A model generated the notes under the pieces. The model did not search any database and was not told the DNA's origin. It was given only the letters and a program-made list of their open reading frames with translations. Positions 1-5,718 of a stretch of DNA of 6,786 bases are shown here, one piece after another (the stretch's first letter is position 1; every line of letters starts with the position of its first letter). The translations under genes and the position numbers were made by a program. The DNA is from Pseudomonadota bacterium (GTDB lineage: Bacteria > Pseudomonadota > Alphaproteobacteria > Rhizobiales > Hyphomicrobiaceae): the NCBI GenBank assembly GCA_023410905.1, contig JAEYPL010000192.1, positions 1-6,786 on the forward strand, written 5' to 3'.

Positions 1-17
1 TCATAAAAGACGGGGGT

Positions 18-79
18 GTGGGGGTGTCCCCCCACGCGGGGTTGAAGGGGCGGCAGCCCCTCTCGTGGCGAAGCCACGA
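18..79. repeat. Three successive hairpins in the leader upstream of suhB
   Basis: Three inverted repeats follow one another. The first has arms 18-24 and 29-35 (7 bp, 4-nt loop). The second has arms 46-51 and 56-61 (6 bp, loop GGCA). The third has arms 63-69 and 73-79 (7 bp, loop GAA). No T-run follows on the + strand. Read on the minus strand, the first hairpin is followed 9 nt later by TTTT (complement of 5-8). The element may be the 3' end structure of a gene lying left of the window, or a copy of a dispersed GC-rich repeat. The rest of 80-180 holds no gene that I can support; the open frames crossing it look like shadows of suhB. The pairings are read directly from the sequence, while the role is inferred. 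Confidence 0.5.
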
Positions 80-180
80 ATTAAGCCGGCCGCATCCGCG
101 ACCAGCCGCCCCTTGTGCATCGAGCCCCCAGGCGCTAGGGGTTCAGCCTTCCATCGATCCAGGCAAGAAACCGAGGCGCC

Positions 181-972
181 ATGCCCGTATCCGCGCTTAT
201 GAATGTCATGATCGGCGCTGCCCGCAAGGCTGGGCGCAGCCTGTCGCGCGATTTCGGCGAGGTGTCGCAGCTCCAGGTTTCGGTCAAGGGCCCGGCGAAC
301 TTCGTATCGGCTGCCGATCAGCGCGCCGAGGAGATCGTCTATCGCGAGTTGGCGAAGGCCCGTCAGGGCTATGGCTTCCTCATGGAGGAGGGGGGCGAGA
401 TCGAGGGCGATGACAAGACGCATCGCTGGATCGTCGATCCTCTCGATGGCACGACGAATTTCCTGCATTCGATTCCGCTGTTTGCGATCTCGATTGCACT
501 CGAGCGCGATGGCGAGCTGGTCGCGGGCCTCATCTACAACCCAGTAGGCGACGAGCTTTATACGGCCGAGAAGGGGAAGGGCGCGTTCCTTAATGACCGG
601 CGCCTGCGCGTGGCCGCGCGCAAGTCGCTTCAGGACAGCGTGCTGAGCACCGGCATCCCGTTCCGCGGCCGTGGGGGCTACGAGCGCTTCGAGCGCGAGA
701 CAGGCCCGCTCATGCGCGACGTTGCCGGCATCAGGCGCACGGGCGCGGCGTCGGTCGACCTTGCCTGGACGGCCGCCGGACGGTTCGACGGCTACTGGGA
801 GCATGATCTGCAACCTTGGGACATGGCTGCAGGCATCGTCATTCTGCGGGAGGCCGGCGGCATCGCGACGGATATTACCGGCGGCGAGGACATGCTCGAC
901 AAGGGCAGCATTGTCGCGGGAAATCCGACGATTCATAAGCTGCTGCTGGGGGCGCTTCAGAAGTCGGCGTGA
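181..972 (+). CDS. suhB: Inositol-1-monophosphatase family protein (SuhB)
   Basis: The 263-aa product belongs to the Mg2+-dependent, lithium-sensitive inositol monophosphatase family (EC 3.1.3.25), cytosolic enzymes that release phosphate from myo-inositol-1-phosphate and related sugar phosphates. Family metal-site motifs are in order. The acidic patch MEEGG is at 68-72 (E69/E70). The signature DPLDGTTNF is at 86-94, with D86 and D89 as metal ligands. The C-terminal WDMAAG is at 213-218, with D214 as the third-site aspartate. RRTGAASVDLA (185-195) is the usual substrate-side segment. Length is normal for the family. The ATG at 181 is chosen because the N-terminus SALMNVM aligns with the family start; a GAGG lies at 173-176, with rather short spacing. 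In-frame ATGs at 199 and 208 are alternatives. SuhB proteins can also affect RNA metabolism in enterobacteria, but whether that holds here is unknown. It is the first complete gene in the window and is 172 nt from the next. Confidence 0.93.
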   Translation: MPVSALMNVMIGAARKAGRSLSRDFGEVSQLQVSVKGPANFVSAADQRAEEIVYRELAKARQGYGFLMEEGGEIEGDDKTHRWIVDPLDGTTNFLHSIPLFAISIALERDGELVAGLIYNPVGDELYTAEKGKGAFLNDRRLRVAARKSLQDSVLSTGIPFRGRGGYERFERETGPLMRDVAGIRRTGAASVDLAWTAAGRFDGYWEHDLQPWDMAAGIVILREAGGIATDITGGEDMLDKGSIVAGNPTIHKLLLGALQKSA

Positions 973-1144
973 GCGCGTGCGTGTGCGTGCCTTCGAATTG
1001 CCATGACTGGGCAGTTGTGATTTTCGCCACAGTCCCTGGTTGTTTTGCCACGATCATCGGGTAGTGTTTGTTGCACTGCGTGCCGACTGCCGCATCCACG
1101 GCGGCTCTGTGACGTGTGGCTGAAGTGTGAGGCGGAGTTGAGCA

Positions 1145-2182
1145 ATGGCGAGAGGAACGCGGCCGACTGAGCTGGCGTCCAGACGGCTGCACCGAACGCT
1201 CAATACGCCGGGGCCCTTCCTGCGCGGCATGCTGGTCTTCGTGGTGATCGTGGGCCTGTGCGGCGCGATTCTCTATCAGCAGATCCAGCACGCTTTCTGG
1301 GCGAACCCGGTGTTGAACGGGTTCATCCTCGCGGTGCTCGCTATCGGTATCCTGCGCGCCTTCGGCCAGGTCCTCCGCCTCTATCCTGAAATTCGCTGGG
1401 TGAATGCGTTCCGCATTGCTGATCCGGGCCTCGCCATCGAGCACAAGCCGGTGCTGCTGGCACCGATGGCGACTATGCTGCGCGATCGCACGGGACAGCT
1501 CTCCCTTTCGACGTCGTCGATGCGCTCGATCATGGACTCGATCGGCGGCCGCCTCGATGAAGCGCGCGATACCGGCCGCTATCTCGTCGGCCTTCTGGTC
1601 TTCCTCGGGCTGCTCGGCACGTTCTGGGGCCTTCTCGATACGATCAACTCGGTTGGCAACACGATCAACTCGCTCGATACGAAGGGCAGCGACAGCGTGC
1701 TCATGTTCGAGGAGTTGAAGTCGGGTCTCGCAGGGCCACTGCGAGGCATGGGCACGGCCTTCTCGTCATCGCTGATGGGGCTCGGCGGCTCTCTGGTGCT
1801 CGGCTTTCTCGACCTGCAGTCCAGCCACGCGCATAACCGCTTCTACAACGAGCTCGAGGAATGGCTCTCCGGGATCACCGAGCTGACGCCGGGCGGCGAG
1901 GGCTCGGGCGAGGTCGGTCAGCAGATCTACGGCGCCTTGTTCGAAGTGCAGCGCACGATCGCGGAACTTTCCGATCGCATTCATCTGATCGGCTCGTCGG
2001 GCGGCCAGGGTGCGGAAACCATGCGCGAGGTCGGGCGCGGCTTGCAGGAGGTCGTCGGCCAGATGCGGGCCGAGCAGAAGATCGTGCGCGAGTGGGTCGA
2101 CGAGCAGGCGGCGCGCCAGTCGGAGATGACGTCTGTTTTGCGCGATCTCTCAGGTCGCGGCGGATCACGGCGGGGAAGCTGA
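1145..2182 (+). CDS. MotA/TolQ/ExbB-type proton-channel family protein with coiled-coil tail
   Basis: This 345-aa inner-membrane protein has four likely membrane helices, at about 28-46, 57-72, 147-165 and 203-222. Helix 3 (LVFLGLLGTFWGLL) and helix 4 (GTAFSSSLMGLGGSLVLGF) match the hallmark channel helices of the MotA/TolQ/ExbB superfamily, whose members pass ions to drive a peptidoglycan-linked partner. A cytoplasmic segment (about 73-146) separates the helix pairs. The C-terminal 120 residues are hydrophilic and heptad-like (coiled coil, about 255-335), ending in a basic GRGGSRRGS tail. A GGAG at 1134-1137, 7 nt before the ATG, supports the start. The next gene, 12 nt downstream, encodes the expected MotB/OmpA-like partner, so the two form one operon. 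It is shorter than typical flagellar MotA plus a tail, and there are no flagellar, tol-pal or tonB genes here, so a MotA, TolQ or ExbB name is not justified. The ion used and the process powered are unknown. Confidence 0.85.
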   Translation: MARGTRPTELASRRLHRTLNTPGPFLRGMLVFVVIVGLCGAILYQQIQHAFWANPVLNGFILAVLAIGILRAFGQVLRLYPEIRWVNAFRIADPGLAIEHKPVLLAPMATMLRDRTGQLSLSTSSMRSIMDSIGGRLDEARDTGRYLVGLLVFLGLLGTFWGLLDTINSVGNTINSLDTKGSDSVLMFEELKSGLAGPLRGMGTAFSSSLMGLGGSLVLGFLDLQSSHAHNRFYNELEEWLSGITELTPGGEGSGEVGQQIYGALFEVQRTIAELSDRIHLIGSSGGQGAETMREVGRGLQEVVGQMRAEQKIVREWVDEQAARQSEMTSVLRDLSGRGGSRRGS

Positions 2183-2194
2183 GGTAAGGCGTAA

Positions 2195-3223
2195 ATGGCG
2201 GGCTCGCGCTCACGGCGTTCGAACGAGTACGGTGAGTTCTGGCCGGGCTACGTCGATGTCATGTCGACGCTGCTGCTGACATTCGTGTTCCTGCTCTCGT
2301 TGTTCATGCTGGCCCAGTACTTCGTCAGCCAAGAGTCCGGCCGCAAGGATACCGCGCTCGGCAAACTCAACCTCCAAGTTGCGGAACTCACGAGCCTGCT
2401 CTCGCTCGAGAAGGGCAAGAGCCGTTCGCTCGAGGATGAGCTCGCTTCGATCCAGGCGACGCTTGCGTCGGCGCGGGCGGAAAGTGCGCGCTTGTCTGGC
2501 CTCGCGGGGCTCGATGCCGAGCGAGCTGGCACCGCCGAGGCACGTGTCGGCGCCCTGACGAAGGAGCTCGAAGGGCAGAAGGAGATCTCGAGCGAGGCTC
2601 TGGCGAAAGTGGATCTGCTCAATCAGCAACTGCTCGCGCTTCGCCGCCAGATCGCGGCGCTCAACGAGGCGCTGGCCGCTGCCGAGGCCAAGGACAAGGA
2701 TTCGCAGGCGCGGATCTCGGATCTTGGCGCGCGCCTCAATGTCGTGCTCGCCCGGCAGGTGCAGGAGCTGCAGCGCTATCGTTCGGATTTCTTCGGTCGC
2801 CTTCGGGAACTGCTGCGGGATCGCAAGGATATCCGCATTGTCGGGGATCGCTTCGTGTTCCAGTCCGAGGTGCTCTTTCCTTCCGGGCAGGCGACCATGA
2901 CGCCGGAGGGCCTGGCGGCCATCGACCAGCTCGCGGCGGCCATCGTGGAGCTCGAACGGCAGATCCCGAAGGAGATCGGCTGGGCCCTGCAGGTTGACGG
3001 GCATACGGATGCGCGCCCCATTGCGAGCAGTGCCTTTCCCTCGAACTGGGAGCTGTCCAGCGCGCGTGCCATCAGTGTCGTGAAATACCTCATCAGCCGG
3101 GGTGTGCCGCCGAACCGGCTCGTGGCAGCGGGCTATGGCGAGTTCGCGCCACTTGAAGACGGGGCGAGCGACGAAGTGCTGCGGAGAAACCGCCGTATTG
3201 AGCTCAAACTCACAAATCGTTGA
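2195..3223 (+). CDS. Membrane-anchored coiled-coil protein with OmpA/MotB peptidoglycan-binding domain
   Basis: The 342-aa protein has a short cytoplasmic N-terminus, one membrane helix (about 20-42), a long Ala/Glu/Leu-rich coiled coil (about 52-195), and a periplasmic OmpA-like domain (about 215-340). The helix begins with WPGYVDVMSTLLL. D21 sits where MotB, TolR and ExbD carry the proton-binding aspartate, which is the strongest sign of an ion-driven partner for the preceding channel protein. The OmpA domain shows DGHTD (268-272), NWELSSARA (284-292), GYGEFAP (313-319) and RRNRRIEL (330-337), the segments that bind diaminopimelate peptidoglycan in this family. An AAGG-type ribosome site lies 5 nt before the ATG. 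The gene starts 12 nt after its neighbour's stop, so the two are probably co-transcribed and make a complex. The long coiled coil suggests a spacer spanning the periplasm. It differs from flagellar MotB in its coiled coil and genomic context; the cellular role is inferred only in general terms. Confidence 0.87.
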   Translation: MAGSRSRRSNEYGEFWPGYVDVMSTLLLTFVFLLSLFMLAQYFVSQESGRKDTALGKLNLQVAELTSLLSLEKGKSRSLEDELASIQATLASARAESARLSGLAGLDAERAGTAEARVGALTKELEGQKEISSEALAKVDLLNQQLLALRRQIAALNEALAAAEAKDKDSQARISDLGARLNVVLARQVQELQRYRSDFFGRLRELLRDRKDIRIVGDRFVFQSEVLFPSGQATMTPEGLAAIDQLAAAIVELERQIPKEIGWALQVDGHTDARPIASSAFPSNWELSSARAISVVKYLISRGVPPNRLVAAGYGEFAPLEDGASDEVLRRNRRIELKLTNR

Positions 3224-3235
3224 GGCAGCAAGATA

Positions 3236-3252
3236 TTTTGAAGCTGTCTAAA
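3236..3252. promoter_or_regulatory. Candidate Irr-binding site (ICE-like) upstream of irr
   Basis: The 17-mer TTTTGAAGCTGTCTAAA is an imperfect dyad: five of seven base pairs are symmetric around a 3-nt centre. As I recall the iron control element bound by Irr, its consensus is close to TTTAGAA-N3-TTCTAAA; each half here differs by one base. It begins 13 nt after the OmpA-like gene's stop and lies about 180 nt upstream of the irr start, which would suit autoregulation. A chance AT-rich match in this GC-rich background is possible, and no scan of the genome has been done. Confidence 0.4.
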
Positions 3253-3287
3253 CAAGCGGCAGCATAGGCTCTGCGGCGGGGCCGCGG

Positions 3288-3317
3288 TTGCGACTTGGGG
3301 CCCCTCCGCGCTATAAG
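3288..3317 (+). promoter_or_regulatory. Possible sigma-70-type promoter for irr
   Basis: TTGCGA (3288-3293) and TATAAG (3312-3317) are separated by 18 nt and resemble -35 and -10 elements. They lie in the 209-nt gap between the OmpA-like gene and irr, about 115 nt before the start codon, downstream of the ICE-like dyad. This is motif matching only; alphaproteobacterial promoters are loosely conserved. Confidence 0.3.
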
Positions 3318-3385
3318 GCTGTAACTTGGTTGCAAAAAACACTGGATGTTGACCCCAAAAGTCGAGTATTCCAATCGGGTATGAC

Positions 3386-3412
3386 GGCGAGGACGACTAG
3401 GCTCGCCTTTTT
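3386..3412 (+). terminator. Hairpin plus T5 just upstream of irr (terminator or attenuator)
   Basis: GGCGAG (3386-3391) pairs with CTCGCC (3402-3407) around a 10-nt loop, immediately followed by TTTTT (3408-3412). This is a weak intrinsic-terminator shape. It could end the channel/OmpA operon transcript. Because it sits only 20 nt before the irr start, it could alternatively attenuate irr. The stem is short, so either role is tentative. Confidence 0.35.
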
Positions 3413-3432
3413 GTGATGCGCGGAAACGCTTG

Positions 3433-3897
3433 ATGAGCGGAAATATGCACAACGCACATGATCACCATGATCACGGCAGACCTCTCGACGAAGCCGAGGT
3501 AACGGAGCTGCTGCGCCGCGCTCGGCTGCGTCCGACGCGCCAGCGCCTCGCGCTCGGCGGGCTGCTGTTCACCGACCATGGCCGCCACGTGACGGCTGAG
3601 ATCCTGCATGCCGAGGCGGTGGCCGGCGGTGAGCGCGTCTCGCTTGCGACGGTCTACAACACGCTGCATCAGTTCAAACGCGCCGGTCTCGTACGCGAAC
3701 TCGCGATCGACGGCACGCGGACGTACTTCGACACGAACACGTCGAACCACAGCCACTTCTACGTCGAGCAGGATGGCCAGCTGATGGACATCCCCGAAGG
3801 ATCGATCCGCGTCGACGGTCTGCCGACGCCGCCGAAGGGAATGCGCATCAGCCACGTCGATGTCGTCGTGCGCCTGATCGAGGACAAGCGCGACTAG
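3433..3897 (+). CDS. irr: Irr-type Fur-family transcriptional regulator (iron response regulator)
   Basis: The 154-aa DNA-binding protein belongs to the Fur superfamily, Irr branch, which in Rhizobiales and Rhodobacterales represses or activates haem and iron genes according to haem status. The N-terminus is histidine-rich (MHNAHDHHDH, 5-14). The winged helix-turn-helix follows, with LRPTRQRLAL (32-41), HVTAE (52-56) and the recognition segment SLATVYNTLHQF (70-81). The dimerisation domain contains TYFDTN (97-102), the His pair NHSHF (105-109) and the conserved IPEGSIRVDGLP (120-131). There is no cysteine at all, so neither the CxxC zinc site of many Fur proteins nor the Cys-based haem motif of Bradyrhizobium Irr is present; NHSHF is the probable haem/metal site. 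The ATG at 3433 is preferred, with GGAAA 6-10 nt upstream. TTG at 3430 and ATG at 3445 are in-frame alternatives. A candidate Irr box lies upstream and a strong terminator downstream. Confidence 0.9.
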   Translation: MSGNMHNAHDHHDHGRPLDEAEVTELLRRARLRPTRQRLALGGLLFTDHGRHVTAEILHAEAVAGGERVSLATVYNTLHQFKRAGLVRELAIDGTRTYFDTNTSNHSHFYVEQDGQLMDIPEGSIRVDGLPTPPKGMRISHVDVVVRLIEDKRD

Positions 3898-3948
3898 ATT
3901 GCAGCGCTGGCGCACGAAACGCCCCTCGCGCCGCGTTGATGAAAACAT

Positions 3949-3985
3949 AAAGGCCGCGAGCATCGGGTGATGCTCGCGGCCTTTT
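3949..3985. terminator. Strong intrinsic terminator between convergent irr and kdsD
   Basis: A perfect 16-bp stem (3949-3964 paired with 3969-3984) closes a GGGT loop and runs into TTTT at 3982-3985 on the + strand, 52 nt after the irr stop. On the minus strand the stem ends in CTTTATGTTTTC, also T-rich, and it lies 53 nt beyond the kdsD stop. The element therefore probably terminates both converging transcripts. No other gene is visible in 3898-4037. Confidence 0.9.
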
Positions 3986-4037
3986 CATTTCGCGCTGACG
4001 TCGGCGTCAGCCTCCTCGCTACTGATGGCAGCGATGC

Positions 4038-5066
4038 TCAGGCGACGCTTGCGCGCAGGAGGTCATGGACGTGGACGAGGCCGATGGGGCGCCCGGCGTC
4101 GACGACGAACAGGGTTGTGATCCGCGACTTGTTCAGGATGTCGAGTGCGGAAGAGGCGAGCGCCGTGGCTTTGATCGTCTTCGGGTTCGAGGTCATGATC
4201 TGGCCGGCCGTCGCCGTCAACAGATTGGGCCCCATGTGACGGCGTAGGTCGCCATCCGTGATGATGCCGACGAGCTTGCCGTCACCGTCGACGATGCCGA
4301 GGCAGCCGAGCGCCTTCTGCGTCATCGTCACGAGCGCGCCGCTCATGGGCTCGTCCACGCGCACGAGCGGTAGACGATCGTCCTTGTGCATGAGATCGGT
4401 GACGAACTTGAGCTGCGCACCGAGCGATCCGCCGGGATGGAACACCTTGAAGTCCGTCGCCGTGAAGCCGCGGGCTTCAAGCAGCGCCACGGCAAGACAA
4501 TCGCCGATCACGAGTTGCATGGTCGTGGATGTCGTCGGTGCGAGGCCGTGCGGACAGGCTTCGCTCGCGCGCGGCAGCTCGATGACGATGTCGGAGGCCT
4601 GACCGAGCGCGGAAGCGGCGCGCGACGTGATCGAGATCAGCGGCACGCCGAAGCGGCGCGAATAGGTAACGACGGTCTTGAGCTCGATGGTTTCGCCCGA
4701 CCACGAGATGGCGAGCAGCACATCCTTCGGCGTCACCATGCCGAGATCGCCGTGCGCGGCCTCGGAAGGATGCATGAAGAAGGCAGGCGTGCCGGTCGAT
4801 GCGAACGTCGCCGCGATCTTGCGACCGATGTGCCCTGATTTGCCGATGCCGCAGATGATGACGCGGCCCTCGGCGCTCGCGAGTACGCGGACGGCTTCCT
4901 GGAAAGACTCGCCAAGGCCGTTCTGCAAAGACGCGGCGAGCGCCGTGAGGCCCGAGCTTTCAGCCTCGAGCGTGCGCAGGGCGCTGGCGATTGCGAGCGG
5001 TGTGCTGGTCTCGGCTCTTTGATTTTTCGCGGACATGGATCGTGGGCGATGGGCGGCAGATGCCAT
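4038..5066 (-). CDS. kdsD: Arabinose-5-phosphate isomerase, KpsF/GutQ/KdsD family
   Basis: This cytosolic enzyme interconverts ribulose-5-phosphate and arabinose-5-phosphate (EC 5.3.1.13), the first step toward Kdo for lipopolysaccharide. The 342-aa product has an N-terminal SIS domain (about 45-190) and two CBS domains (about 225-278 and 287-342). By ungapped reading against E. coli KdsD as I recall it, the functional residues are kept: K76 in GIGKSGHIGRK, E128 in SWSGETIE, E169 in EACPHGLAPT and H210 in FHPGGSLG. HPSEAAHGDLGMV (99-111) is also typical. CBS signatures include TDGDLRRHM (270-278) and HVHDLLRA (332-339). The ATG at 5066 is chosen because GGGGG lies 8 nt upstream; ATG at 5036 (332 aa) fits the family length equally well but has no visible ribosome site. 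The frame stays open to 5444, but that extension lies antisense to the Rid gene and is basic, non-family sequence, so I exclude it. It converges with irr and diverges from the Rid gene. Confidence 0.92.
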   Translation of the reverse strand: MASAAHRPRSMSAKNQRAETSTPLAIASALRTLEAESSGLTALAASLQNGLGESFQEAVRVLASAEGRVIICGIGKSGHIGRKIAATFASTGTPAFFMHPSEAAHGDLGMVTPKDVLLAISWSGETIELKTVVTYSRRFGVPLISITSRAASALGQASDIVIELPRASEACPHGLAPTTSTTMQLVIGDCLAVALLEARGFTATDFKVFHPGGSLGAQLKFVTDLMHKDDRLPLVRVDEPMSGALVTMTQKALGCLGIVDGDGKLVGIITDGDLRRHMGPNLLTATAGQIMTSNPKTIKATALASSALDILNKSRITTLFVVDAGRPIGLVHVHDLLRASVA

Positions 5067-5103
5067 GACTATAACCCCCATCCCGGATGCGCAAAGCCCC
5101 GGG

Positions 5104-5109
5104 ATAATA
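5104..5109 (-). promoter_or_regulatory. Possible -10 element for kdsD
   Basis: On the minus strand 5109-5104 reads TATTAT, five of six bases of the -10 consensus, about 38 nt upstream of the preferred kdsD start. No convincing -35 hexamer is seen at 16-18 nt. It lies in the 229-nt divergent region 5067-5295. There I see only a small inverted repeat (GCCGA/TCGGC, 5113-5127) and no clear promoter for the Rid gene. Confidence 0.2.
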
Positions 5110-5295
5110 CGTAGCCGAACGAATCGGCTTCCCCTGCGCCGGATGTGACACGATGATCGACCCCCACGCAAGCGCCGCAATCCGCGCACGCCGTTAGTCC
5201 GTGTATGGCGCAAGTGATTTGGCCATAAGGATGAACTAGAACCGGCACGTGAACGGCGTACGCGGATAGCTGCTACCGGCAAGGGAGGGAACACC

Positions 5296-5679
5296 ATGCA
5301 GAATCGGATCATCAATGCGGCCGACGCGCCGGCCCCCGCGGGCACGTATTCGCAGGCCATCGAGGTGCGGAACGCGACGCGCACGCTGTATGTCAGCGGC
5401 CAGATTCCTGTCGCCGTGGATGGCGCCGTGCCCGCTGATTTCACGAGCCAGGCACGCCTTGCCTGGCAGAATGTGGTTGCGCAGCTTCATGCCGCCGACA
5501 TGACGCTCGACAATCTGATAAAGGTGACGATCTTCCTTTCTGACCGCCGCTACATTCCCGAATACCGGCAGGTGCGCGGCGAGTTCCTCGGTGAGCGCCG
5601 ACCCGCCTTGACCTGCATCATTACCGGCATCTTCGATACGGCGTGGCTGCTCGAGATCGAAGCGATAGCCTGCGCCTGA
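5296..5679 (+). CDS. Rid-family (YjgF/YER057c/UK114) protein lacking the RidA catalytic arginine
   Basis: At 127 aa this is a full-length small Rid-fold protein, expected to form a trimer with ligand pockets between subunits. Family features include APAPAGTYSQA (11-21), LYVSGQIPV (31-39), NVVAQL (59-64), NLIKVTIFLSD (73-83) and the C-terminal LEIEAIA (119-125). True RidA enzymes hydrolyse reactive enamines/imines made by PLP enzymes and need an arginine (R105 in E. coli) that grips the carboxylate. Aligning the C-termini without gaps puts L105 at that position (RRPALTC), while E120 is kept. The protein therefore fits the arginine-less Rid subgroups, and I do not call it ridA. A strong AGGGAGGG ribosome site precedes the ATG by 6 nt. 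The SMP-30-type gene follows 39 nt downstream and is probably co-transcribed, suggesting a shared catabolic or detoxification role. The substrate is unknown. Confidence 0.88.
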   Translation: MQNRIINAADAPAPAGTYSQAIEVRNATRTLYVSGQIPVAVDGAVPADFTSQARLAWQNVVAQLHAADMTLDNLIKVTIFLSDRRYIPEYRQVRGEFLGERRPALTCIITGIFDTAWLLEIEAIACA

Positions 5680-5718
5680 CGACACATCAAAAATCAACGC
5701 ACGGAGGAAACTCAGAAC

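Noticed and set aside
1..936. Long minus-strand open frame (311 codons)
   Set aside because: It is antisense to suhB, shows no recognisable domain, and is explained by the high GC content; suhB has full catalytic motifs on the + strand.
998..1026. TTGCCA-17 nt-TTTTCG as a promoter for the channel/OmpA operon
   Set aside because: The -10 match is poor and nothing else in 973-1144 supports it; this gap holds no gene that I can identify.
2210..3004. Minus-strand open frame of 264 codons opposite the OmpA-like gene
   Set aside because: Its Arg/Leu/Glu-rich composition is the mirror of the coiled-coil codons; no family motif is seen.
1145..3223. Zorya-type defence system (ZorA/ZorB)
   Set aside because: The motor-like architecture is similar, but there is no ZorC, ZorD or ZorE effector. 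The neighbours are suhB and irr, and the tail is much shorter than in typical ZorA.
1145..3223. Flagellar stator motA/motB or tolQ/tolR
   Set aside because: No flagellar or tol-pal genes are adjacent; the partner has a long coiled coil and the lengths differ from the classical pairs.
3397..3963. Minus-strand open frame opposite irr, 188 codons
   Set aside because: It runs through the bidirectional terminator and antisense to a clear Irr; no domain is visible.
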